Assembly: GCF_900626075.1 (NCBI RefSeq)
Contig: NZ_UYZY01000006.1
Location: forward strand, 286,483-350,482
Direction of reading: 5' to 3'
From: Clostridium transplantifaecale
GTDB lineage: Bacteria > Bacillota > Clostridia > Lachnospirales > Lachnospiraceae
Length of the DNA stretch: 64,000 nucleotides
Below the pieces are notes generated by a model, which saw only the letters and a program-made list of their open reading frames with translations, was not told where the DNA came from and searched no databases. The position numbers were made by a program, and so were the translations under genes. Shown here one piece after another: positions 50,683 to 59,973 of this stretch; the first letter of the stretch is position 1; the number at the start of each line of letters is the position of its first letter.

Positions 50683-51480
50683 TCACACCAATTTTTTTTC
50701 GTCCAGAAATTCCGCCAGGCCGGCTGCAAATTCCGGAGCAGTCTTTCCTTCCTCTTTAATTCCCTGTTTTGTCCTGACCGGTGTAAATGTTTTCTTTACT
50801 TTCGTCGGGGAGCCCTTCAGGCCGCACCGTTCGGTGTCGATCCCCAGCATCTCGGCCGTGAGTACCGGAATCTCTGCCTTCGACGCCCTCATTTTACCTT
50901 TAATCGATGGGAGTCTCGTATCACCGGAAATCTTGGTTACCGTCACAACAGCCGGAAGTTTCGCCCTTATCACATCGTATCCATCATCATTCTCCCTCTT
51001 CACCAGCACTGCGTCCTCCGCAAGTTCCGCGTCGGAGGCATATGTAATCTGCGGAATGTCGAGATGTTCCGCCATCTCCGGCCCGACCTGGGCAGTGTCG
51101 CCGTCAATCGCCTGTTTTCCGCAGAGTACCAGATCGATTCCTCCGACCTCTTTGCCCAGCCATGAAACAGCCTCCGACAGCACAAAACTGGTTGCCAGAG
51201 TGTCCGAACCTCCGAACGCCCTGTCACTGATGAGCCAGGCCCGATCCGCCCCTATAGCCAGGCATTCCCTGAGCGCTGCTCTGGCCTGATCCGGTCCCAT
51301 GGAAATGACAAGGACCTCGGCCCCGTACCGTTCCTTCAGACGGATTGCTGTCTCCAGGGCATATGCGTCATACGGATTTACAATACTTGGGACACCGGCG
51401 CGTATCAGTGTGTTTGTCACAGGATCAATTTTAATTTCCGTTGTGTCGGGAACCTGTTTTACACATACAATAATCTTCAT
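50683..51480 (-). CDS. etfB: Electron-transfer flavoprotein beta subunit
   Basis: The 265-aa EtfB starts MKIIVCVKQVPDTTEIKIDP and contains VNPYDAYALETAIRLKE, CGKQAIDGDTAQVGPEMAEH and ending PVRTKQGIKEEGKTAPEF regions typical of the family, which binds the AMP/FAD cofactor and the dehydrogenase. It is the first gene of the operon, behind the shared LysR-box region (51541-51586). ATG 51480 follows a GGTGGAAAA site. Confidence 0.95.
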   Translation of the reverse strand: MKIIVCVKQVPDTTEIKIDPVTNTLIRAGVPSIVNPYDAYALETAIRLKERYGAEVLVISMGPDQARAALRECLAIGADRAWLISDRAFGGSDTLATSFVLSEAVSWLGKEVGGIDLVLCGKQAIDGDTAQVGPEMAEHLDIPQITYASDAELAEDAVLVKRENDDGYDVIRAKLPAVVTVTKISGDTRLPSIKGKMRASKAEIPVLTAEMLGIDTERCGLKGSPTKVKKTFTPVRTKQGIKEEGKTAPEFAAGLAEFLDEKKLV

Positions 51481-51540
51481 ATTCTTTTTCCACCGTCCTT
51501 TTAATTTTCTATGTATTCATTGTATCAGAGCAAATTTTCT

Positions 51541-51586
51541 AAAAATAGCAGTTTAAATTTTTACTATCTTGCAACTGAAAGTTGCA
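51541..51586. promoter_or_regulatory. LysR box and shared promoter region of the etf operon
   Basis: TGCAAC-N5-GTTGCA (51570-51586) is a T-N11-A-type dyad. The 29 bases before it match the region at 62491-62519 at 25 of 29 positions, with the dyad at the same distance. It lies between divergent etfB and the LysR gene at 51694, the classic site for LysR control of both. Confidence 0.8.
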
Positions 51587-51693
51587 TCTGAAAATAAAGT
51601 GATCTATAATTAGGGTACTATCCGGAGCCGTTATCCGACGGGATTTCCGGCGGTTTTGAGCAGGTGAGTTTATACAGACAGGCAGGTGATTAG

Positions 51694-52587
51694 ATGGAAA
51701 TAAGGCAACTGCGTTATTTTGTGCAGGTATGTGAGAGCGGCAGTCTTTTGAGAGCATCCGAGATACTTTTTATCTCCCATCAGGCTCTCAGCAAGTCGCT
51801 GTCTCTGCTGGAGAAGGAACTGGGCGCCGCCCTGTTTTACCGTACTCCAAAAGGCATGATTCCCACCCAGTTCGGACAGGAGCTGCTTCTGAGCAGCCGT
51901 CCGCTCCTGGAAGAATGGGAGCGCCTGAACCAGAAACTGGAGGAATCGGCGAACCACTATAAAGGCAAGATACGCCTTGGTCTGTCCGGAGGCCTTATTT
52001 ACTTTGGTTCCAGCAAGATCTGGGAATACTTTAAAGAACTTCATCCGCACACGGAGATCGAGTCCTTTGAACACGGTTACATAGAAGGGCTGAGACTCCT
52101 GAAGGCCGGGACGCTGGATGCCGTCATTATCTCCGACTATGAGAATTCTGACGGCTATGTCACTTACAGTCTTCCGTCCACCAGACGCCTTGTAATTGTT
52201 GAGAAAAACAATCCATTGACCTCAAAAGAAGAGCTGGAATTTAAAGACTTGAAGAATCAGAAATTTATCCTGTGCATCAACGATTTTGCTTATAATAAGT
52301 TTCTGCGTCTCTGCCAGGCGGAGGGCTTTACCCCCAATGTGCGCCGTACCAGCGACACGGTTTACATGTATAAGCTGTGCAGTGAGGACGGGCTTTGCGG
52401 ACTCTGCATCGACTCCAATGCGTCAAATCTCGTTCCCAAATATCCTGAACTGAGGACAATTCCATTCAAAGACAACGCATTTCCTTACCCGCTTACGCTG
52501 GTTGTAAGAAATAATTATCCCAAACCAACACTGATCAAAGAACTGGTGGACTTCCTCACCTATTCCCTGAACAGCGTCTTATATTAA
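51694..52587 (+). CDS. LysR family regulator of the catabolic island
   Basis: The 297-aa regulator has the LysR helix-turn-helix (MEIRQLRYFVQVCESGSLLR, ISHQALSKSLSLLEKELGAA, LFYRTPKGM) and an effector domain. It is divergent from etfB, with the TGCAAC/GTTGCA box between them; the same box lies upstream of the acyl-CoA dehydrogenase at 62316. It is therefore the best candidate to switch on both operons in response to the pathway substrate. The sensor kinase gene follows 22 bp later on the same strand. Confidence 0.9.
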   Translation: MEIRQLRYFVQVCESGSLLRASEILFISHQALSKSLSLLEKELGAALFYRTPKGMIPTQFGQELLLSSRPLLEEWERLNQKLEESANHYKGKIRLGLSGGLIYFGSSKIWEYFKELHPHTEIESFEHGYIEGLRLLKAGTLDAVIISDYENSDGYVTYSLPSTRRLVIVEKNNPLTSKEELEFKDLKNQKFILCINDFAYNKFLRLCQAEGFTPNVRRTSDTVYMYKLCSEDGLCGLCIDSNASNLVPKYPELRTIPFKDNAFPYPLTLVVRNNYPKPTLIKELVDFLTYSLNSVLY

Positions 52588-52609
52588 CTTTACAGGACGG
52601 AGGAAAGTC

Positions 52610-54013
52610 ATGACACACACACTTTATTACAAGTTTATACTGGGATATCTGCTGTTCGGTTTTTTGGGTTTTGTCACAATTGCAACAGTTTCATCCGATA
52701 TGACATACGACCATCTGATCGGGCAGAAAGCGGAGGCCCTCTATGACGAGGCCACCATGATTGCAGACAACTGCAGCAAAGTCTATGAAGGCAAGCACCT
52801 GGACCTCGACGCCACATACCCCCAGCTGGATGCGGTAGCCACTTATCTGAAGGCGCGGGTGTGGATCCTGGATCACAGCGGCGTCATCACCGCCGACAGC
52901 AGCCGCAAAGCGACCGGAACCACAATAGAAGGATTTGACCCCACAGCGCAGGGAAACCGCCTCTATTCCATCGGCCGGTATTACGGGATGTTTGACAGCG
53001 ACGTTCTGTCGGTGCTGGCTCCCGTTACAGGAAATATGAACACTTACGGATATGTGGCGATCCACCTTCCCATCAGCGTAGTGAAAGCGGAGCAGAACGG
53101 TTTTCTGAACATTGTATACATTACATCCGCCATTATCTTCTGCCTCTCACTGATTATTTTGCTCGTATTTACGAAAATAGTATATTTTCCTCTGAAAAAG
53201 ATCACCTACGCAGCGAACCAGTACGCAGACGGAAACCTGTCGCACAATATCAAAGTCACCAGCCAGGATGAGATAGGCTATCTGGCCAGCACGCTGAACT
53301 ATATGTCGAATGAGTTAAACGACATGGAGGAATACCAGAGAAAATTCATTGCCAACGTTTCACATGACTTCCGCTCCCCCCTTACCTCCATTAAGGGATA
53401 TCTGGAAGCGATCCTGGACGGGACCATTCCTCCGGAACTATACAAAAAATATCTGGGTATCATCATCTCGGAGACGGAGCGCCTGAACAAGCTGACCCAG
53501 GGAATGCTCACTCTCAACTCCCTGGACAGTAAGGGTTATTTAAGCCGCACCAACTTCGACATTAACAGGACCGTCAAAGACACGGCGGCCACATTTGAAG
53601 GTACATGCAGCGCAAAAGGCATCACCTTCGACCTGACCTTCTCGGATTCCATCCAGATGGTCTACGCAGACCTTGGCAAAATCCAGCAGGTTCTCTATAA
53701 TCTGATCGACAATGCCATCAAATTCAGCCACGAAGACTCCGTCATCTATATCCAGACCTCCGTGCGCTACGAAAAAGTATTCGTATCCGTCAAGGACACC
53801 GGCGTAGGCATCCCCAAAGACAACGTCAAAAAAATCTGGGAACGCTTCTACAAAAGTGACGCCTCCCGCGGTAAGGACAAAAAAGGAACCGGCCTGGGCC
53901 TCGCTATAGTCAAAGAAATTATCCAGTCCCACGGCGAAAATATCGACGTAGTCAGCACCGAAGGCGTAGGCACTGAGTTTATTTTCAGCCTCCCCAAGGC
54001 TGCTGCTCTGTAA
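52610..54013 (+). CDS. Sensor histidine kinase without adjacent response regulator
   Basis: The 467-aa membrane kinase has two helices (about 9-28 and 165-187) bounding an extracellular sensor domain, a HAMP region (about 188-240), a HisKA with FIANVSHDFRSPLTSIKGYL near 244-262 and a HATPase with NLIDNAIKFS, DTGVGIP and GTGLGLAIV. The response regulator at 35438 lies on the same strand with no kinase beside it, so the two may be a separated pair. A terminator follows. GGAGGAAAG precedes the ATG. Confidence 0.92.
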   Translation: MTHTLYYKFILGYLLFGFLGFVTIATVSSDMTYDHLIGQKAEALYDEATMIADNCSKVYEGKHLDLDATYPQLDAVATYLKARVWILDHSGVITADSSRKATGTTIEGFDPTAQGNRLYSIGRYYGMFDSDVLSVLAPVTGNMNTYGYVAIHLPISVVKAEQNGFLNIVYITSAIIFCLSLIILLVFTKIVYFPLKKITYAANQYADGNLSHNIKVTSQDEIGYLASTLNYMSNELNDMEEYQRKFIANVSHDFRSPLTSIKGYLEAILDGTIPPELYKKYLGIIISETERLNKLTQGMLTLNSLDSKGYLSRTNFDINRTVKDTAATFEGTCSAKGITFDLTFSDSIQMVYADLGKIQQVLYNLIDNAIKFSHEDSVIYIQTSVRYEKVFVSVKDTGVGIPKDNVKKIWERFYKSDASRGKDKKGTGLGLAIVKEIIQSHGENIDVVSTEGVGTEFIFSLPKAAAL

Positions 54014-54063
54014 TCGAAGGGGAAACCGTACGCTCCGCGGCCGGACTGTCTCCTTCAACAGGA

Positions 54064-54114
54064 AAAGCGTCTGGAAATTATGCATTAGTACCCATAATTT
54101 CCGGACGCTTTTTT
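54064..54114 (+). terminator. Strong terminator after the histidine kinase
   Basis: AAAGCGTCTGGAAATTATG pairs with its near-perfect complement (CATAATTTCCGGACGCTTT) and a T run follows. It may also stop the opposing Fe-dehydrogenase operon. Confidence 0.88.
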
Positions 54115-54209
54115 GATTTCTTGTTGCCGCTAGGACTTATTTCCGCCCGGCTTATTTGTGTTTCGCTTATCACTGCCTGGCCGTCCTGCGGCCGAGTATT
54201 CTTCTCCCT

Positions 54210-55394
54210 CTATAAAGCCAGCTTATAGATGTTCACGACATCCTCCGACGAGATTGCAAATGCAAAACCGGTTTTGTGGCCTTCCAGCGGATAATCAATT
54301 CTGGCTGCCATCCTGCGGAGTGTGGCCTCAGACGTATCGCCGTCCACAAATTCCCGGATCGTCCGCGGCATGCCGATGGACTGGAACCATTCCGACAGGG
54401 CGTCGATTCCGGCCAGAGCGGTGCGCTCCGGGCAGTCAAAATCATACTCTATTCCGAACAGCTCCACAGCCAGTTTTGCAAAAAGATTCACATTCCGTTT
54501 ATACACATAACGCATCCATACCGGCGTGATAATCGCCAGGCCCAGGCCATGGGGAACGTTCCACTCCGTGCTCATCTCGTGTTCCATCAGATGACAGGCC
54601 CAGTCTCCCACCAGTCCGATCCTGAGCAGTCCGCTGATGGCAAAAGGAGCTGTCGCGGCCAGTGCGCTGCGGGCCGCATAATTATCCGGTTCCCTGACGG
54701 CGATCGGCGCATTTTTAAGCACCGTCTTCATCCCTGCTATCAGGAACTGGTGGTTCATATATACGTCGGGCGTCGCGGTGCAGAAATTTTCCACCAGATG
54801 GGACATGATGTCCGAGGCTCCGGACGCGGTCTGCATCGGCGGAACGCTGTAGGTCAGTTCCGGATTCAGGATACAGAACGCCGGACGCACCAGCGGGTTG
54901 TCGTCAATGGAGAGCTTTAACTGTGTCTTCTCGTTCGTTACCACCGAGGCGCAGCTGCACTCGCTTCCCGTTCCCGAGAAGGTGGAAATAACGCCCAGAG
55001 TCAGCACCTTTTCCGGCGTTACCACCATCCGGTACATATCCCACACATCTCCGTCATAAGGCACGCCGCAGGCAATCCCTTTGGCGCTGTCAATGACGGA
55101 TCCGCCTCCTACGGCCAGAACGCAGTCACACTTTTCCTTCCGGCACAGTTCAATACCCTCGTATACCTTGGAAAGTCTGGGGTTTGGAACAACGCCGCCC
55201 AGCTCCGCAAATTCCATGCCGGAATCCGTCAGATACCCTTTTACTTTCTCGATCAGGGGCTGTACAAACGGCTCGCCCGAGTGGTGAATCAGGGCCTTTG
55301 TCCCACCGAAGCTTTTAAGCAGTTCGCCGCATCTTGCCTCCGTGCCGCGGCCAAAAATCATATCAGGAATATTCTTAAGTTCAAAATTGATCAT
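54210..55394 (-). CDS. Iron-dependent alcohol dehydrogenase, butanol-dehydrogenase type (copy 1)
   Basis: The 394-aa group III dehydrogenase oxidises alcohols or reduces aldehydes with NAD(P)H. The N-terminal GGGSVIDSAKGIACGVPYDG binds the nucleotide, and the metal-binding block DWACHLMEHEMSTEWNVPHG supplies Asp/His ligands. It is close to copy 2 at 55419 and to clostridial butanol dehydrogenases. It is the last gene of the symporter-Fe-ADH-Fe-ADH series. AAAGGAGG precedes the ATG. Confidence 0.92.
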   Translation of the reverse strand: MINFELKNIPDMIFGRGTEARCGELLKSFGGTKALIHHSGEPFVQPLIEKVKGYLTDSGMEFAELGGVVPNPRLSKVYEGIELCRKEKCDCVLAVGGGSVIDSAKGIACGVPYDGDVWDMYRMVVTPEKVLTLGVISTFSGTGSECSCASVVTNEKTQLKLSIDDNPLVRPAFCILNPELTYSVPPMQTASGASDIMSHLVENFCTATPDVYMNHQFLIAGMKTVLKNAPIAVREPDNYAARSALAATAPFAISGLLRIGLVGDWACHLMEHEMSTEWNVPHGLGLAIITPVWMRYVYKRNVNLFAKLAVELFGIEYDFDCPERTALAGIDALSEWFQSIGMPRTIREFVDGDTSEATLRRMAARIDYPLEGHKTGFAFAISSEDVVNIYKLAL

Positions 55395-55418
55395 CGCAGT
55401 GTCCTCCTTTCAGCCGGA

Positions 55419-56618
55419 CTAAACAGACTGCCTGAGGATAGTAAAGAAGTCTTCCTCACGCATCGGGTGCAGATCTCCCGCCACATCAGTTCCATAGTAA
55501 AAAATTCGTTTGCACACCTTGTGCAGGATTTCATCCGTCATCTGTTCTTCCTTCACTCCCAGCTCACGCAGGTTTTTCGGAAGTCCCAGTTTATTATGGA
55601 AGAAATCGGCCAGCGCCTCAATTCCCGCCAGCGCGGTCTGATCCGGGTCGTCCGCATTATAAGGAATGTTAAACACATTTGTCGCAAATTTTAAGAACAG
55701 GTCCATGTGTTCTTTGTAGATATATCTCATCCAGTGCGGTGTGATAATTGCCAGCCCTGCGCCGTGCGGAATATCCCACTCGCCGCTCATCTCATGTTCG
55801 AGGGCATGGCAGTTCCAGTCACCGTGACGGCCGAATTTCATATATCCGTTTATTGCATAGCCGCTCAGGAGCATCAGCGCCCCTCTGGCCTCATAATTCC
55901 TCGGATCTTCAAGGCAGACAGGGCCGAACTTGATTGCCGTCTTCAGTCCGCTGATACAGAAATAATCGGAAAAATCATTATCCGGATCCGCTGAAAAGAA
56001 GTTTTCGCAGATGTGTGACACGATATCCGCCGTCCCCGAAGCCGTCTGGAACCGGGGCGCTGTAAAGGTAAGCGTCGGATCCAGAATGGCAAACTTCGGC
56101 CGGATCATTATATTGTCATTGTTATCCTCCACACCGCGTTTTAACTGTTCATCTTCCTTGGTGATAACCGTTCCCGTAGTACACTCACTTCCGGTGGCGG
56201 CAAATGTGGAAATCACTCCGACCGGCAGGCATGCTTCATGGACCGCTTTCATTGTAAAGAAGTCCCACACATCTCCATCATACGGCACGCCGAGCGCAAT
56301 CGCTTTAGAACTGTCGATCACCGAACCTCCGCCTATAGCCAGGACAAAATCCACTTTTTCCCTGCGGCACAATTCGATTCCTTCATATACCTTATCCAGC
56401 CTGGGATTCGGCACAACTCCGCCCAAATCCACATATTCCAGGCCGGCCGCTTCCAGATACCCTTTTACCGTCTCAATTAACGGCTGCACAAAAGGTTCGC
56501 TCACATGGTGGACCAGCACGCGGGATCCGCCGTTTTCTTTAATCAAAGCGCCTACTTTGGCTATCTCACCTTTTCCGTAGATGAGGTCCGTATTACCACG
56601 CAATACCAGATTAATCAT
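55419..56618 (-). CDS. Iron-dependent alcohol dehydrogenase, butanol-dehydrogenase type (copy 2)
   Basis: The 399-aa paralogue of copy 1 has GGGSVIDSSKAIALGVPYDG for nucleotide binding and GDWNCHALEHEMSGEWDIPHG for the metal. The genes lie 24 bp apart and share much of their sequence, suggesting tandem duplication followed by divergence, perhaps for two successive or two different alcohol substrates such as a diol. Order in the operon is symporter, copy 2, copy 1. Confidence 0.92.
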   Translation of the reverse strand: MINLVLRGNTDLIYGKGEIAKVGALIKENGGSRVLVHHVSEPFVQPLIETVKGYLEAAGLEYVDLGGVVPNPRLDKVYEGIELCRREKVDFVLAIGGGSVIDSSKAIALGVPYDGDVWDFFTMKAVHEACLPVGVISTFAATGSECTTGTVITKEDEQLKRGVEDNNDNIMIRPKFAILDPTLTFTAPRFQTASGTADIVSHICENFFSADPDNDFSDYFCISGLKTAIKFGPVCLEDPRNYEARGALMLLSGYAINGYMKFGRHGDWNCHALEHEMSGEWDIPHGAGLAIITPHWMRYIYKEHMDLFLKFATNVFNIPYNADDPDQTALAGIEALADFFHNKLGLPKNLRELGVKEEQMTDEILHKVCKRIFYYGTDVAGDLHPMREEDFFTILRQSV

Positions 56619-56633
56619 ATTCTTCTCTCCTTT

Positions 56634-58016
56634 TTAATCTATTAACTGTTTCTGTGTCATCATGCTGACTGCGGCAAAGGCAATCAGAGATGGAATAAAT
56701 ACCGTAATGGTGGAAAAAGGCAGAGCATAAATGCCCAGAAGTTCCAGCAGCTCAAATCCTACTCCGACCACCGAACTGGCAACCGCCCCCGCCGGCGTTC
56801 CCTTTTTCCAGAGAATGCCTCCAAGAAACGGGATCAGGCAGGCTGCACAGAGGAACATATATGTATTGGAAAGCACACTTACAATTGAACCGAAACTCAG
56901 GGCAATCACAATTCCAATCACAGTTACGCCGATATTTAACCCAAGGGTCATCTTAGACAGTTTTTCAGGGGTGGCTTCACGGTCGATATATCCCTTGTAA
57001 ATGTCATTTAAAAGCACGGCTGAAAATGCAATCAGGGCGCTGTCAATCGTGGACATTACAGCCGCGACAACCGCTGTCACAATCAGAGCGGCCGCAACGG
57101 GCGGCAGGATATTCATTACCACGGAAAAGAATGCGTCGTTGCCCGTGGCTCCAAACTTGACCGCCCCGTACATACCCACGAATGTGGGTGCAATACTCAG
57201 AGGAATGATCACGACTGCGGCCAGCAGATGGGCAATTTTAGAAGTCCCGGCGCTCTTTGCAGAGTTAACCCTCTGGAACGTGCACTGATCCGTAAAAATA
57301 CTGAGCGCAACCGGGATAATGAGCAGCATCATCGTTGCAGCGTCATATCCTCCGGTAAAACTGGTAAATGTCTCCGGCACCGCGCCTGTTGCCACAGCCT
57401 CCCGAATCAGATCCATCGCCCCGATCGACACCAGCACGACCACACTGACAATTAGTCCGGCGGCAATGACAAGTGTCTGGACAACCGATGTGGCAAAGGC
57501 TCCCCACAGACCCGAAATCTGTGAATAGAGCAGAACAACGACGGCGATTACGATAACACCGGCGGTTCCGTTCAGCCCCAGGGCGATGAACAGGGCCTTA
57601 CCCGCCATGAGCTGCGCCCCCAGGATTCCCAGATAAGAAAGAACGGTGGCCACATTGTAGACTTGTGCGGGAATTTCACTCTTATAACGTTTGCGAAGAT
57701 AATCCGCCAGCGTCAGGTAACCTCCGCGGTACATAAAATTGCTGATGCAGAAGGCCAGAATCACATAGGAAAGCGCACAACCGAAACCATAGGCAGCCCC
57801 GCTGAACCCGACGGCGGCTCCTTCCCCCGCGCCTCCTACCACCAGTCCGTTGCCGATATGCGCGCCGATGGCTCCGCCCATGATGAGCAGAATTCCTCCG
57901 GAGCGGCCCATGTTAAGATAGGAATCAAAATTGCTCGCATGTTTTTTCCCCATCCAGCTGATGACAATCATACTGATAAAATAAATAGCCATTACAATTA
58001 CAATCGTAGTAATCAA
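56634..58016 (-). CDS. Sodium:solute symporter (SSS family), second copy
   Basis: The ~460-aa symporter matches the one at 46035 closely in pattern: GGAIGAHIGNGLVVGGAGEG, TDQCTFQRVNSAKSAGTSK and VAAVMSTIDSALIAFSAVLL. A TTG start at 58016 behind GGAGGAG gives the same length as the paralogue; the longer frame from 58094 would add a polar extension without a ribosome site. It probably imports the alcohol or hydroxy acid used by the two Fe-dehydrogenases that follow. Confidence 0.9.
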   Translation of the reverse strand: MITTIVIVMAIYFISMIVISWMGKKHASNFDSYLNMGRSGGILLIMGGAIGAHIGNGLVVGGAGEGAAVGFSGAAYGFGCALSYVILAFCISNFMYRGGYLTLADYLRKRYKSEIPAQVYNVATVLSYLGILGAQLMAGKALFIALGLNGTAGVIVIAVVVLLYSQISGLWGAFATSVVQTLVIAAGLIVSVVVLVSIGAMDLIREAVATGAVPETFTSFTGGYDAATMMLLIIPVALSIFTDQCTFQRVNSAKSAGTSKIAHLLAAVVIIPLSIAPTFVGMYGAVKFGATGNDAFFSVVMNILPPVAAALIVTAVVAAVMSTIDSALIAFSAVLLNDIYKGYIDREATPEKLSKMTLGLNIGVTVIGIVIALSFGSIVSVLSNTYMFLCAACLIPFLGGILWKKGTPAGAVASSVVGVGFELLELLGIYALPFSTITVFIPSLIAFAAVSMMTQKQLID

Positions 58017-58296
58017 AGTACTCCTCCTCTCCCGGAAGCCAATCGATGCCTGCGGTTCTCCAATCGCTTTTTCGGCAGAAACCAGCTTTCCCAACCCTCA
58101 TTTAACCAATTTTTGCGTACAAAAATCCCACCGTCCGCCGCCTGTTACGGCGGCAGCGGCTTTCCGGTTCCCCAACCGGTGGATAATTTATATTTTTACT
58201 GTTATGAATTGTGCAGGACCTATGCTGTGATTGATGTGGAAACTAAAATGATGTGAATGTTGTAAATATCTATACAATAAATACAAAATACTGTGA

Positions 58297-59730
58297 TTAC
58301 GGAATCAGGGAAATACGTTTTAAATCAAAATACTCTTCCATGCTCCAGCGTGACTGGTCACACCCAAGTCCCGACTGCTTGATTCCAATATGAGGTGTGT
58401 GCGGGCCTCCGCCTGCTCCGTTAATGTAAACGTCGCCAGATTCCAGAACTTCAAATGCTTTGGCGATATCGCGTGCGTCATGGCCGTAGAAATAAGATGC
58501 CAAGCCGTATTCAGTGTCAATTGCCTTTGCCAGGGCGTCATCCAGCTCTTTAAACGGCTGTACGCTGATAATCGGCCCGAATATCTCTTCTTTGCAGACC
58601 CTCATCTCCTCACGCACATCGCGTAAAAGAGCAGGCGTGATGTAGTTGCCGTCCTGTTTCTCTTCCGGAACCGTGCCGCCGCATATCAGTGTGGCGCCTC
58701 CGGCTACCGCTTCGTCAATCAGTTCCAGCATACGGTCTCTGGCATTACGGCTGATCATCGGTCCCATCACGTAACCTTCATCGTGCTTGCAGCCCAGTTT
58801 AACTTCTTTCAGGCCTTCTTCCACTTTTTTAAGGAATTCTTCGTAAATATCTTCATGTACATAAATGCGGTTATAGTTGGTGCAGATTTGTCCCGCATTT
58901 GAAACCTTCATACCGATTGTATTCGCCACAACGTAATCTACGTCACTGTCAGGCATAACAATAACGGGGGCGTTTCCTCCCAGTTCCAGTGAAAAACGTT
59001 TAATAGAAGTGGACGATGCTTCGGCCATGGCCCGGCGGCCCGTCTCACAGGAACCAATCAAAGTAATCATTCTCGGGATCCTGCTTGTATTCAGTACCCT
59101 GGCAACGGTACTCGGCGGGCCGCTGACAAAGTTGATTACACCGGCCGGAAGGCCTATCTTTTCACAAATTGTTCCGATATAGAGCGTGGACAGCGGTGTA
59201 TCGCTGGCCGGTTTGACAATCAGGGGATCTCCTGCCACCATAGCCGGACCAATCTTTAACGCCATCATGGCAACAGGATAATTCCAGGCAATGTGAGCCA
59301 CGACAACACCCATGGGACGGCGTTCTATGGCATGATACAGTTCACCGTAGGATTTATTCGGGGAATAAACGGTCGTTCCGTCCATCCTCTTTCCCTCCTC
59401 GGCATAATACTGGATAAATTCATCAAACATAACAAGATCATCCATGGCCGTCGCATACGGTTTTCCCGATTCCACAGACAGAATCTCAGCAATCTCTTCT
59501 TTCTCATCCATGATTGCGCTGTTCAGTTTTAATAACCACTCCACCCTGGTTCCAACCGGAGTTTTTGCCCACGGTTTAAAAGCCGCCTGGGCTGCCTCAA
59601 GCGCCTCTTCACACTGCTTTTCAGATGCGGTTGCCAGTTCTGTGATAACCGTGTTGTCGGACGGGTCAAGTATCCTGACAATTTCGCCCTGACCGTCGAC
59701 CAGTTTCCCATTAATATACTGTTTGTACAT
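58297..59730 (-). CDS. NAD(P)-dependent aldehyde dehydrogenase, succinate-semialdehyde type
   Basis: The 477-aa enzyme oxidises an aldehyde to its acid (or works in reverse). Key motifs are HIAWNYPVAMMALKIGPAM (about 160), SGPPSTVARVL, the glutamate in LELGGNAPVIV and the catalytic cysteine in NAGQICTNYNRIYV. Length and pattern fit the succinate/glutarate-semialdehyde dehydrogenases. AAAGGAG precedes the ATG. In the island it would take the aldehyde made by the Fe-dehydrogenases to an acid ready for CoA activation. Confidence 0.92.
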   Translation of the reverse strand: MYKQYINGKLVDGQGEIVRILDPSDNTVITELATASEKQCEEALEAAQAAFKPWAKTPVGTRVEWLLKLNSAIMDEKEEIAEILSVESGKPYATAMDDLVMFDEFIQYYAEEGKRMDGTTVYSPNKSYGELYHAIERRPMGVVVAHIAWNYPVAMMALKIGPAMVAGDPLIVKPASDTPLSTLYIGTICEKIGLPAGVINFVSGPPSTVARVLNTSRIPRMITLIGSCETGRRAMAEASSTSIKRFSLELGGNAPVIVMPDSDVDYVVANTIGMKVSNAGQICTNYNRIYVHEDIYEEFLKKVEEGLKEVKLGCKHDEGYVMGPMISRNARDRMLELIDEAVAGGATLICGGTVPEEKQDGNYITPALLRDVREEMRVCKEEIFGPIISVQPFKELDDALAKAIDTEYGLASYFYGHDARDIAKAFEVLESGDVYINGAGGGPHTPHIGIKQSGLGCDQSRWSMEEYFDLKRISLIP

Positions 59731-59973
59731 CCTTGTCCATCTCCTTTATATTCATTTTATTTGTGTTCTGTTACTTTCTCCTATTATATCATACATTTTT
59801 ATCTGCAAATATACACGGGCTCGGCGCCTGTGCTTTATATCTTTTCTAATCAGACCCGCCATATGGATGAAAAGCGTAGGGAATCTAACCGGAGCCTGGC
59901 ATGCAGGTATACTCCAATAGGAAGGTGTGTCCCAATATGTAGGCATCTCAGGCATGCAGATGTGTCTCTGCGC

